From NCBI RefSeq assembly GCF_002287065.1, contig NZ_NSJZ01000003.1, forward strand, positions 219,604 through 283,603: 64,000 bases of DNA, read 5' to 3'. The stretch comes from Paracoccus salipaludis (GTDB taxonomy: Bacteria > Pseudomonadota > Alphaproteobacteria > Rhodobacterales > Rhodobacteraceae). The position numbers and the translations under genes are program-made. Each line of letters opens with the position of its first letter. Within the stretch, counting starts at the first letter, position 1. Positions 17,287-25,584 of this stretch are shown in pieces. Under the pieces are notes generated by a model. That model made no database searches. It saw only the letters and a program-made list of their open reading frames with translations, and was not told the origin of the DNA.

Positions 17287-18363
17287 ATGCCCAGATCGCT
17301 GACCCTTGCCGCCACGTTGCTTGCCACGCCCGCGCTTGCGCAGCAGGACCCGCTGACGATCCTGTCCTGGGGCGGGGACTTCGCGGCCATGCAGGACCAG
17401 GCCATGGCGCAGCCGTTCTCGGCGCGGACCGGAATACCGGTGCGCTTTGTCGACACGGACGACCCGGCGGGCATGGTCAAGACGCAGGTCGACGCGGGCA
17501 ATGTCACCGCCGACCTGGCCAGCGTGGGGCAGGGCGCGGGGATGCGCCTGTGCGACGAGGGCGACGCCCTGCCGATCGATCCGGCCAGCCTCGTGCCGCC
17601 GCCCGGGGGCGGGCCGGTCGCGCAGGATTTCCTGCCGCGCACGCTGACAGACTGCTTTGTCGCCACGGACATCTATTCGACCGTGATCGCCTATGACGCC
17701 GGGAAGCTGGCGCAGTCGCCGACCTCGGCCGCCGATTTCTTCGATCTCGAACGCTTCCCCGGCCGCCGGGGCCTCGGCCGCACCCCTCAGTTCACGATGG
17801 AGCTTGCGCTGGTCGGCGACGGCGTGCCGCTGGACCGGGTCTATGCCGTGCTTGCGACGCCCGAGGGGGTGGAGCGCGCGCTGGCGAAGCTCGACAGCAT
17901 CCGCGACCAGATCGTCTGGTGGGAGGCGGGGGCCCAGCCGATCCAGCTGCTTGCCGATGGCGAGGTGGCGATGACCCACGCCTACAACGGGCGCATCTTC
18001 AAGGCCGCGCAGGTCGACGGGCTGCCGCTGTCGATCCTGTGGGACGCGCAGATGATGGAGGTCGAGGGCTGGGTGATCCCCAGGGGCGCGCCGAACCTCG
18101 ATGCGGCAAGGGAGTTCGTCTCCTTCTCGACCTCGCCCGCCGTGCTGGCCCGCGCGGCCGAGATCCTGCCCTATGGCCCTCCGCGCCGCTCGGCGCAGGC
18201 GATGGTCGGCAACTTCCTGGGCGACGGCACGACGCCGATGGGCCCGCACCTGCCGACCGCGTCCCGGAACATGACCAATGCCCTGTTCGTGGACCCGGCC
18301 TTCTGGGCCGACCACGAAACCGAGCTGCGCGCCCGCTTCACGGCGTGGCTGGGCAGCGAGTGA
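17287..18363 (+). CDS. ABC transporter substrate-binding protein, PotD/PotF-like, copy 3
   Basis: 358 aa. The start giving MPRSLTLAATLLATPALA yields a compact signal peptide; the frame extends 17 residues upstream without a good start. The body repeats the landmarks of copies 1 and 2 (ILSWGGDFAAM near the N-terminus, FFDLERFPGRRG, IVWWEAGAQPIQLLADGEV, YGPPRRS and the ending FTAWLGS). It is the most diverged of the three. It lies 56 bp after copy 2 and 37 bp before the first permease, so it is probably the last receptor in one transport operon. Confidence 0.92.
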   Translation: MPRSLTLAATLLATPALAQQDPLTILSWGGDFAAMQDQAMAQPFSARTGIPVRFVDTDDPAGMVKTQVDAGNVTADLASVGQGAGMRLCDEGDALPIDPASLVPPPGGGPVAQDFLPRTLTDCFVATDIYSTVIAYDAGKLAQSPTSAADFFDLERFPGRRGLGRTPQFTMELALVGDGVPLDRVYAVLATPEGVERALAKLDSIRDQIVWWEAGAQPIQLLADGEVAMTHAYNGRIFKAAQVDGLPLSILWDAQMMEVEGWVIPRGAPNLDAAREFVSFSTSPAVLARAAEILPYGPPRRSAQAMVGNFLGDGTTPMGPHLPTASRNMTNALFVDPAFWADHETELRARFTAWLGSE

Positions 18364-18400
18364 CGAACGGCCTCCGGGCCGCAACGACCAAAGGACCGAC

Positions 18401-19696
18401 ATGGCCACTGCTCTCGATCCCCATGCCGCCGTGGTTAGCGGAGCTTCCGGCGCAAGCCCGCGGCTGACCACCGCCGACGGCCAGCCGCTTGCCCGCGCGC
18501 TGGCCCGCAGCTCGGCACGGGCGCGCAGGCGGGCCTTCCTGCTGGTGGCGCCGCTGCTGCTGTTCGTGGTCGTCACCTTCGTGATCCCGATCGGGCAGAT
18601 GCTGCACCGTTCGATCTACAACGACGGCTTTTCGGCCAACATGCCGCAGGTTTCGGCCTGGTTCGCCGAGAACCCGACCGGCACCCAGCCCGACGAGGCC
18701 GCCTATGCCGCGCTTGCCGCCGACCTGACCGCTGCCGCCGAGGCCCGCACCATCGGCGTCGTCGGCACCCGCATGAACTACGACGTGCCCGGCACGCGGT
18801 CGCTGTTCACCTCGACGGGGCGCAAGGCGCGCGCCGGTTTCGAACCCCCCTTCCGCGAGGCGCTGATCGAGGCCGACGAGGACTGGGCCGATCCGACCCT
18901 GTGGCGCGCGATGCGCTCGGCCTCGACGGCCTACACGGCGAACTTCTACCTGGCCGCCGTGGACCGGACGCGCGACGATGAAAACAACATCGTGCGGGTG
19001 CCCGAGCGGCAGCAGGTCTATGTCATGCTGTTCCAGCGCACCTTCTGGCTGTCGCTGCTGATCACCGGGCTGACCTTTCTTCTGGGCTTTCCCATCGCGC
19101 ACCTGCTGGCGACCCTTCCGATGCGCAAGTCGAACCTGCTGATGATCCTGGTGCTTCTGCCCTTCTGGACCTCGCTTCTGGTGCGGACCACGGCCTGGAT
19201 GGTCCTGCTGCAGCAGCAGGGCGTGGTGAACGACATCCTCGTCTGGCTGGGCGTGGTCGGGCAGGACGGGCGGCTGAAGCTGATCTACAACCAGGTCGGC
19301 ACGATCATCGCCATGACGCATATCCTGCTGCCCTTCATGATCCTGCCGCTGTATTCCGTGATGCGGACGATCAACCCCAGCTATGTGCGCGCAGCCCGCA
19401 GCCTCGGGGCGTCAAGCTGGACCGCCTTCCGGCGCGTGTATTTCCCGCAGACCCTGCCGGGGCTGGGGGCGGGGGCGCTGCTCGTCTTCATCCTGGCGGT
19501 CGGCTACTACATCACGCCGGCGCTGGTGGGCGGTTCCTCGGGGCAGCTCATCTCGAACATGATCGCCATGCACATGACCGAGACGCTGAACTGGTCGATG
19601 GCCGCCGCGCTGGCCGCCATCCTGCTGGCGAGCGTCCTTGTCCTTTACTGGATCTACGACCGGCTGGTCGGGATCGACAATCTCAAGCTGGGGTAA
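18401..19696 (+). CDS. potB: ABC transporter permease, PotB/PotH-like, with large periplasmic insertion
   Basis: 431 aa, longer than the ~280-310 aa usual for PotB. A first hydrophobic helix (about residues 48-66) is followed by a soluble stretch of ~140 residues (about 67-205), then the standard permease core of five helices with the EAA-like loop near ARSLGASSWTAFRRVYFPQTLPG. The insertion would face the periplasm and could contact the binding proteins; its function is not known. It starts 37 bp after the third binding protein and is followed within 5 bp by the second permease. Confidence 0.92.
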   Translation: MATALDPHAAVVSGASGASPRLTTADGQPLARALARSSARARRRAFLLVAPLLLFVVVTFVIPIGQMLHRSIYNDGFSANMPQVSAWFAENPTGTQPDEAAYAALAADLTAAAEARTIGVVGTRMNYDVPGTRSLFTSTGRKARAGFEPPFREALIEADEDWADPTLWRAMRSASTAYTANFYLAAVDRTRDDENNIVRVPERQQVYVMLFQRTFWLSLLITGLTFLLGFPIAHLLATLPMRKSNLLMILVLLPFWTSLLVRTTAWMVLLQQQGVVNDILVWLGVVGQDGRLKLIYNQVGTIIAMTHILLPFMILPLYSVMRTINPSYVRAARSLGASSWTAFRRVYFPQTLPGLGAGALLVFILAVGYYITPALVGGSSGQLISNMIAMHMTETLNWSMAAALAAILLASVLVLYWIYDRLVGIDNLKLG

Positions 19697-19701
19697 TCCG
19701 A

Positions 19702-20673
19702 ATGGCGCTGCCGACCTACGCCTCGCCGCTGGAGCGGATCTGGCACTGGACCTACCTTGCGATCTGCGTGGCGATCTTCTTCTTCCTGATCGCGCCCATC
19801 GTCGTGGTGATCCCGCTCAGCTTCAATGCCGAGCCCTATTTCACCTTCACCGAGAAGATGCGGTCCTTCGACCCCGAGGGCTATTCGCTGCGCTGGTATG
19901 ACACGCTGCTGACCTTCGGCATGACGAACCCCGACGCGCCGCGCGACACCAGCTGGTGGGGGGATGTCTGGAACAACGCCCGCTGGGTCGGCGCGGCGAA
20001 GAACTCGATCATCATCGGGGTCTTCTCGACGATCTTGGCGACGGTGCTGGGGACCCTGGCGGCGCTGGGTCTGTCGCGGCCCGAGATGCCCTTCCGGCGG
20101 CTGATCATGGCGATCCTGATCTCGCCCATGATCGTGCCGATCATCATCACGGCGACGGGGATGTTCTTCTTCTACTCGTCGGCCTGCGTGGACACGACCT
20201 CGACCTTCGGACGGCTGCTGGCGCCGGTCCTGTCGAACTCGGGCTGCCTGGCGAACACCTACCTCGGCGTGATCCTGGCCCATGCGACCCTGGGGATCCC
20301 CTTCGTCATCATCACGGTCACGGCGACGCTGATCGGCTTCGACCAGTCGCTGAACCGGGCGGCGGCCTCGCTGGGGGCGAACCCGCGGACGACCTTCTTC
20401 AAGGTCACGATGCCGCTGATCCTGCCGGGCGTGATCTCGGGCGCGCTGTTCGCATTCGTCACCTCCTTCGACGAGGTGGTGGCCGTTCTGTTCATCGCCG
20501 GTCCCGACCAGCAGACCATCCCGCGCCAGATGTGGAACGGCATCCGCGAGCAGATCAGCCCCGCGATCCTTGCCGTCGCCACGCTGCTGGTGATCTTCTC
20601 GATCGCGCTGCTGGCCACGGTCGAGGTGCTGCGCCGCCGGGGCGAGCGGCTGCGCGGCCTGACACCGGCATGA
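19702..20673 (+). CDS. potC: ABC transporter permease, PotC/PotI-like
   Basis: 323 aa, six predicted helices. The EAA motif region reads AAASLGANPRTTFFKVTMPLILPG, the coupling loop that contacts PotA. There is a moderate insertion after helix 1 (about residues 45-90), echoing the larger one in the partner permease. It partners the upstream permease to form the membrane channel. Its stop overlaps the start of the hemerythrin-like gene (ATGA), placing that gene in the same operon. Confidence 0.93.
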   Translation: MALPTYASPLERIWHWTYLAICVAIFFFLIAPIVVVIPLSFNAEPYFTFTEKMRSFDPEGYSLRWYDTLLTFGMTNPDAPRDTSWWGDVWNNARWVGAAKNSIIIGVFSTILATVLGTLAALGLSRPEMPFRRLIMAILISPMIVPIIITATGMFFFYSSACVDTTSTFGRLLAPVLSNSGCLANTYLGVILAHATLGIPFVIITVTATLIGFDQSLNRAAASLGANPRTTFFKVTMPLILPGVISGALFAFVTSFDEVVAVLFIAGPDQQTIPRQMWNGIREQISPAILAVATLLVIFSIALLATVEVLRRRGERLRGLTPA

Positions 20674-21227
20674 CGCCCGAGGAGATCGAGGACGAGGCGG
20701 CGCGCCCCCGGGCGCCCGCCTTCACCCTGACGCCGTTCCAGGAACTGAACGGACGCGGACTGGCGGCCATCCACCGCTGGTACCTGCGCGACCTGTCGGC
20801 AGTGGGCGCGCTGATGGGCGACATCCGCGCGGGGCTGAAACAGCCGGGCGAGCTTGCGCCCGCCGTGCGCGGGATGCCTATGGCGCAGAACCTGCGGCTG
20901 TTCGGCACGGCCTGCGGCGCGTCCTGCAAGGCGATCACGACGCACCACCAGATCGAGGATTTCCACCTGTATCCGCAGCTTGAGGTGCAGGGGAACGAGG
21001 GCCTGAACGCTGTCCTTGCACGGCTGCGGGCCGAGCATCGCGGGCTCGAGCATCTGATCGAGGTTCTGGCCGAGGCCGCGGACGAGCTTGCGCTGGACCC
21101 TGCGCCCGCGCGTTTCGACGCCTGCGCCCAAGGCTTCGCGGCGCTGGACCGCGCGGTGCGGTCCCATTTCCGCTATGAGGAGGACGAGATCGGTCCCGCC
21201 CTCGGCTTCTACGAGGTGCAGGTCTAG
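20670..21227 (+). CDS. Hemerythrin HHE cation-binding domain protein
   Basis: 185 aa, cytosolic, all-helical. Metal-ligand patterns of the HHE family are visible: an early His in AAIHRWYLRDL, HHQIEDFHLYP (His-x3-Glu type pair), a mid His in RAEHRGLEH and HFRYEEDEIGP (His-x3-Glu). Such domains hold a di-iron or other metal pair and sense or carry oxygen, NO or metals. It is co-translated with potC through an ATGA overlap, which is unexpected for a polyamine operon. It converges on the AEC transporter gene with a 4-bp overlap. Function in this operon is not known. Confidence 0.82.
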   Translation: MTPEEIEDEAARPRAPAFTLTPFQELNGRGLAAIHRWYLRDLSAVGALMGDIRAGLKQPGELAPAVRGMPMAQNLRLFGTACGASCKAITTHHQIEDFHLYPQLEVQGNEGLNAVLARLRAEHRGLEHLIEVLAEAADELALDPAPARFDACAQGFAALDRAVRSHFRYEEDEIGPALGFYEVQV

Positions 21228-22168
21228 GGCAGGATCGCCAGCCAGCCCCAGATCGTCAGGATCGACAGCGCCGTGGCGATCAGCACCGCCGAGGCCGCGC
21301 TGCGGATCGCCGCCTGGTAGAGGTTTGCGAAGAGATAGGCGTTCACCCCCGGTGCCATCGCCGCCGTCACCACCGCCGAGCGCAGGCCCCCCGACTCCAG
21401 CCCGAAGGCCAGCCCCAGCCCATAGGTCAGGCTGGGATGCAGGATCAGTGAGCAGCCGCAGATCAGCGCGATCGAGGCGGCGTCCCCTTGCGGGCGATAG
21501 CGCAGCAGCACGCCCCCCAGGCCGAACAGGGCCGCCGGCAGGGCCGAGCGCGCGATCATCTCGACCGCCGCCCAGAAGCCTTCCGGCATGACCAACCCGG
21601 CGGCCCCCAGCAGGTTCATCGCCAGCCCGCAGAGGATGCCGATCACCAGCGGCGTCCGCAGCACCCCGTTCAGCGCCCGCAACGCCACCCGGCCGGGCGA
21701 AACGCCGGTGCCATGGGCGCGCGTGAACTCCATCACCGTGATGCCCAGGGTGTAAAGCAGCGGCGAGTGCAGCGCGATGATGGTGAAGTTCCCGGCCAGG
21801 GACTCGGGGCCATAGGCCCGCTCCATGATCGGGATGCCCAGCAGCAGCGAGTTCGAGAACAGGCAGGCGAAGCCGATGGCGACGGCATCCTCGGGTGACC
21901 GGCCGATCACCCGCCAGGCGACGATCCAGCCGACGACGAACGAGGCCACCGCGCCGATGTAGAAGGACAGGAGCAACCACGGGTCGAACTCGGCCGAAAG
22001 GTCCAGCGTCGCCATCGAATTGAACAGCAGCACCGGCACCGCGAAGTTCTGGGCATAGCGCTGCAGCCCGTCCACGCCGGCGGGACCGAACCAGCCGCGC
22101 CAAGCCACCAGGTAGCCGAAGCCGATCACGAGGAAGACCGGCAGGATGACGTCGAAAAGCGCGCTCAC
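21224..22168 (-). CDS. AEC family transporter (auxin efflux carrier-like)
   Basis: 314 aa, about ten hydrophobic helices throughout, matching AEC/PIN-like permeases such as malonate or organic-acid exporters. The GTG start (VSALFDVILPVFLVIGFGYL) overlaps the stop of the upstream MBL hydrolase gene, which supports it over longer alternatives. Typical landmarks are NFAVPVLLFNSMA near helix 2 and SNSLLLGIPIM. Substrate is unknown. It is the last gene of the leftward dacC-tmk-holB-tatD-MBL operon. Confidence 0.9.
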   Translation of the reverse strand: MSALFDVILPVFLVIGFGYLVAWRGWFGPAGVDGLQRYAQNFAVPVLLFNSMATLDLSAEFDPWLLLSFYIGAVASFVVGWIVAWRVIGRSPEDAVAIGFACLFSNSLLLGIPIMERAYGPESLAGNFTIIALHSPLLYTLGITVMEFTRAHGTGVSPGRVALRALNGVLRTPLVIGILCGLAMNLLGAAGLVMPEGFWAAVEMIARSALPAALFGLGGVLLRYRPQGDAASIALICGCSLILHPSLTYGLGLAFGLESGGLRSAVVTAAMAPGVNAYLFANLYQAAIRSAASAVLIATALSILTIWGWLAILP

Positions 22169-22965
22169 AGCTCGATGATCATCCCGTCGAAGGCGGGGAT
22201 GACGTGGTCGGGCGTTTCGGCCATGACGGCGTCGTGATCGAGGTCGATGTGCATGTTGGTCAAGACGCCGCGCGGGGTGCGCGACCGCCCGATCCAGTCC
22301 AGCGCCAGCGCGAGGTGCGCGTGGCTCGGGTGCGGCGTGCGGCGGAGGGCGTCGCAGATGAAGACCTCGGCGTCCATGATGGCGGGCCAGGCCTCCTCGG
22401 GGATCGCCAGCACGTCGGGCAGATAGACCAGCGCCCGGCCGCCTTCCTCTTCGCAGATGCGGAAGCCGAGGGCAGGGATGCCGTGATCCACGGTGAAGGG
22501 CGTGAAATGGATCGGGCCGCCCTTGCCGGGAACGGTGAAGGGTCCGCCGATCAGGTGCAGCTCCAGGATCGGGGGATAGGACGATCCGGGCGGCGTCTCG
22601 AAGGCATAGCCGAAGCGCTTGTGCAGCGCCGCCGCCGTGGGCCGGTCGGCCCAGCCGGGCAGGATGGCGCGGCGGTTGTGGACGATCTGGCGCAGGTCGT
22701 CGAGGCCGTGGATGTGGTCGGCATGGGGATGCGTCCAGACCACCCCGTCCAGCAGGCCCACGCCCGCATCCAGAAGCTGCGGCACGAGGTCGGGCCCCGT
22801 GTCGATCAGCACCCGCGTCGTGCCCTGCGGGCCCGGCCGTTCCAGCAGCAGCGAGCAGCGGCGGCGGCGGTTCCGGGGGTTCTCGGGGTTGCATTCGCCC
22901 CAGTGGCCGCCCAGGCGCGGAACGCCGCCCGACGACCCGCAGCCGAGGATCGTCGCCCGGATCAT
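22165..22965 (-). CDS. MBL-fold metal-dependent hydrolase (PhnP-like)
   Basis: 266 aa. The metallo-beta-lactamase signature HPHADH lies at residues 79-84, with further metal ligands in the VDHG and NMHIDLDH segments. The opening ILGCGSSGGVPR and an early CNPENPRNRR segment match the PhnP/YcbL-like phosphodiesterase branch, which often neighbours tatD and holB in alphaproteobacteria. The likely reaction is hydrolysis of a phosphodiester in a small molecule or RNA; the true substrate is unknown. Start and stop overlap both neighbours by 4 bp. Confidence 0.92.
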   Translation of the reverse strand: MIRATILGCGSSGGVPRLGGHWGECNPENPRNRRRRCSLLLERPGPQGTTRVLIDTGPDLVPQLLDAGVGLLDGVVWTHPHADHIHGLDDLRQIVHNRRAILPGWADRPTAAALHKRFGYAFETPPGSSYPPILELHLIGGPFTVPGKGGPIHFTPFTVDHGIPALGFRICEEEGGRALVYLPDVLAIPEEAWPAIMDAEVFICDALRRTPHPSHAHLALALDWIGRSRTPRGVLTNMHIDLDHDAVMAETPDHVIPAFDGMIIEL

Positions 22966-23768
22966 GCGGCGGCCTTCGGGAACAGCCGGTCGAAGTTGGC
23001 GCTGGTCAGGGCCGCGAACTCGGGCAACGTCATGCCGTAGATCTCGGCACCCACCCTGGCGGTATGGGCGACGTAGGCCGGTTCGTTGCGCTTGCCGCGA
23101 TGGGGCGGGGGCGCGAGGAAGGGCGCGTCGGTTTCCACCAGCACCCGGTCGCGCGGGGCGGCGGCGAAGATCTCGCGGATCTCGGTCGAGCGGGGGAAGG
23201 TCGCGATCCCCGACAATGACAGGTAGAAGCCGAGGTCCAGCGCCGTCCGCGCCAGTTGCGGCCCCGAGGTGTAGCAGTGCATCACGCAGGAAAACGGCCC
23301 CGCCGCGTGCTCGCGCGTCAGGATCGCCGCCATGTCCTCGTCGGCGTCGCGCGAATGGATGATCAGCGGCAGGCCGGTGCGTCGCGCGGCCTCGATGTGG
23401 ATGGCAAGGCTTTCCGCCTGGATGGCGGCTGTGTCGGCGGTGTAGTGATAGTCGAGGCCGGTTTCCCCGATCCCCACGAACTTGGGATGCGCCGACAGGG
23501 CGACCAGTTCGTCCACCGTGGCCAGCGGCTCCTCGGCGGCCTGCATCGGGTGGGTCCCGGCGGCGTAGAAGACGCCCTCATGCGCCTCGGCAATGGCGCG
23601 GACCTGCGGCTCAAGCCGCAGGCGCGTGCAGATCGTGACCATGCGCGTCACGCCCGCCGCACGGGCGCGGGCGACCAGTTCGGCCTGCTGGCCGTTGAAG
23701 TCGGGAAAATCCAGGTGGCAGTGGCTGTCCACCAGTTGCGGGGGTGCCGCGTCGTCGGTCGGGGTCAT
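22962..23768 (-). CDS. tatD: TatD family metal-dependent deoxyribonuclease
   Basis: 268 aa, cytosolic TIM-barrel metal hydrolase. DSHCHLDF (metal His16 and His18), GETGLDYHY, IIHSRDA, HCYTSG and VETDAPFLAP are all recognisable. TatD enzymes are 3'-5' exonucleases acting on DNA. The ATG chosen gives a short polar leader before the motif; an upstream start adds 14 residues. It overlaps the MBL gene and sits 4 bp from holB, the usual alphaproteobacterial order, so this is a housekeeping TatD rather than part of a defence cassette. Confidence 0.94.
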   Translation of the reverse strand: MTPTDDAAPPQLVDSHCHLDFPDFNGQQAELVARARAAGVTRMVTICTRLRLEPQVRAIAEAHEGVFYAAGTHPMQAAEEPLATVDELVALSAHPKFVGIGETGLDYHYTADTAAIQAESLAIHIEAARRTGLPLIIHSRDADEDMAAILTREHAAGPFSCVMHCYTSGPQLARTALDLGFYLSLSGIATFPRSTEIREIFAAAPRDRVLVETDAPFLAPPPHRGKRNEPAYVAHTARVGAEIYGMTLPEFAALTSANFDRLFPKAAA

Positions 23769-23772
23769 TCGG

Positions 23773-24879
23773 TCATCCTCGGCCCGCCGCGTCCGTTCCG
23801 CCGGGGCCATGCGCCAGGGTCAGGAGCATATCCATCACCAGCGCCGCAGGGTCAAGGTTGACCGCCCGGCCCGAACGCGCCCGCGCGGACAGGTCCGCCT
23901 GCGCCGCGGCCCAGTGGCGCGCGGCGCGGTCATCCGGGGACAGGCGGGCCAGCAGGGCGCCCTCACCTGTCGCGGCCTCTGGCAGGGGCGGGCCCATCAG
24001 CCCGGCGCGGGCGGCCCGCGACAGGAAGCGGTCGAGCAGAGTCATGGTCAGGTCGAAGGGATCGCCCTCGGCGCCCGGGCGGCCCGCCGCGTCCTGCGCG
24101 AAGGCGGCTGCCGCCTGCCGATCCATCGTGGGCAGGGTGCCGAACAGCGAGACCAGATCGGCGTAGCGGTCGAGCCCGTCCTGCCCGGCAAGCCGAAGCG
24201 CCTCGCCCACCGAGCCGCCAGCCAGCGCCGCCAGACGCGCCGGATCGCCCGGCACGTCAAGGGGCGCGAGAGCGGCTGCCATGTCCTCGGGCGACAGCGG
24301 CATCAGCCGAAGCTCGCGGCAGCGCGACCGGATCGTCGGCAGAAGCCGCGCCGGCTGGTGCGCGACCAGCAGAAGGACCGCGCCCTCGGGCGGCTCCTCC
24401 AGCATCTTCAGCACGGCGTTGGCGGCGGCGGTGTTCATGTCGTCGGCCGCGTCGATGATGGCGACGCGGCGCCCGCCCTCGGCCGCGCTCATGTGGAAGA
24501 AGGACAGAAGCTTGCGGATGTCCTCGACCACGATCTCGCCCCGCAGGCGGCCCTTGTCATCGATGGAGCGGCGGACGAGGTGCAGGCGCGGCTCGGACAG
24601 GGCGCGCAGGCGGCGGGCGACCGGGTGATCCTCGGGGACGGACAGGTCGGGGGTGTCGGCCTCGGCCAGAAGCCAGCGCGCGATGGCCCAGGCGAGCGTC
24701 GCCTTGCCGGTGCCGCGCGGCCCGGTGATGAGCCAGCCATGGTGCAGCCGGCCCGCCGCGGCGGCCCCGGCAAAGGCAGCGACGGCGCCATCCTGCCCGA
24801 CCAGCCGCCGCGTCTCGCGCGGATGCGGTGCGCCGGGGACGCGGTCGGATTCGACCGGGGCGTCGATGTCCTCGCTCAC
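23773..24879 (-). CDS. holB: DNA polymerase III subunit delta'
   Basis: 368 aa. A clamp-loader AAA+ fold: GPRGTGK (residues 53-59), IDAADDMNTAAANAVLKMLEEPP in the Walker B/sensor region, and RSRCRELRL. It helps load the beta sliding clamp. The four zinc-binding cysteines of E. coli delta' are not seen after the P-loop, which is common in alphaproteobacteria. It overlaps tmk by 4 bp and lies 4 bp ahead of tatD, the conserved tmk-holB-tatD order. Confidence 0.92.
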   Translation of the reverse strand: MSEDIDAPVESDRVPGAPHPRETRRLVGQDGAVAAFAGAAAAGRLHHGWLITGPRGTGKATLAWAIARWLLAEADTPDLSVPEDHPVARRLRALSEPRLHLVRRSIDDKGRLRGEIVVEDIRKLLSFFHMSAAEGGRRVAIIDAADDMNTAAANAVLKMLEEPPEGAVLLLVAHQPARLLPTIRSRCRELRLMPLSPEDMAAALAPLDVPGDPARLAALAGGSVGEALRLAGQDGLDRYADLVSLFGTLPTMDRQAAAAFAQDAAGRPGAEGDPFDLTMTLLDRFLSRAARAGLMGPPLPEAATGEGALLARLSPDDRAARHWAAAQADLSARARSGRAVNLDPAALVMDMLLTLAHGPGGTDAAGRG

Positions 24880-25568
24880 AGCGCAGCCCTGACGCGGGCA
24901 GCGACGGCCTCGGCCGGGCCGCTGCCGTCGATCAGCCGGACCCGCGCGGGGTGCGCAAGGGCCAGGGCGCGAAAGCCGTCCCGCAAGCGCTGCTGGAAGC
25001 CGAGGCCCATGCCCTCGAAACGGTCTTCGGCGGCCGTCTCGGGGGAAGGAGCGTTCCCGTGACGTGGCGCGGCCGTTCCGGTGCCTGATGCAAGCGAAGG
25101 ACCGGCGTCGCCCGACCGCCCCTGTTGCAGCGCGCGGCCCGTGGCGCGGGCCAGCGCCTGAGCCGGGTCGAGGTCGATGACGAAGGTGCGGTCGGGTTCG
25201 ACACCGATCATCAGCCGGTGCAGGTCCTCGACCTTCTGTGCCAGGTCGGCGCGGGCGACGCCCTGGTAGACGCGAGTGGAATCCGCGAAGCGGTCGGTCA
25301 CCACCCAGGCGCCGCGGTCAAGCGCGGGACGGATCGTGCGTTCCAGGTGGTCGCGGCGGGCGGCGGTGAACAGCAGAAGCTCGGTTTCCGGCGACCAGCG
25401 GTCGGCGCGGCCCTCGACCAGCAGGCGGCGGATCTGTTCCGCCCCCGGAGAGCCGCCGGGCTCGCGCGTTGGCACGACCTCGCGGCCCTCGGCGCGCAGG
25501 CTTTCGGCCAGAAGCCGCGCCTGGGTGGACTTGCCCGACCCGTCGATCCCCTCGAAGCTGATGAACAC
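24876..25568 (-). CDS. tmk: Thymidylate kinase
   Basis: 230 aa from GTG at 25568, giving MFISFEGIDGSGKSTQARLL with P-loop at residues 7-15. A TTG further upstream would add 17 residues and overlap dacC, so it is less likely. TREPGGSPGAEQIR and TDRFADSTRVYQG carry the DRx dTMP-binding region. Tmk phosphorylates dTMP to dTDP. An unusual low-complexity insertion of about 35 residues rich in Gly, Ser, Pro and Ala (roughly residues 143-178) sits in the LID region before EDRFEGMG. It overlaps holB and follows dacC. Confidence 0.93.
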   Translation of the reverse strand: MFISFEGIDGSGKSTQARLLAESLRAEGREVVPTREPGGSPGAEQIRRLLVEGRADRWSPETELLLFTAARRDHLERTIRPALDRGAWVVTDRFADSTRVYQGVARADLAQKVEDLHRLMIGVEPDRTFVIDLDPAQALARATGRALQQGRSGDAGPSLASGTGTAAPRHGNAPSPETAAEDRFEGMGLGFQQRLRDGFRALALAHPARVRLIDGSGPAEAVAARVRAAL

Positions 25569-25584
25569 CCCGGGCGTGCCGTCT

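Noticed and set aside
22962..23768. TatD as the QatD partner of the QueC-like cassette
   Set aside because: It lies 27 kb away in the conserved tmk-holB-tatD housekeeping operon.
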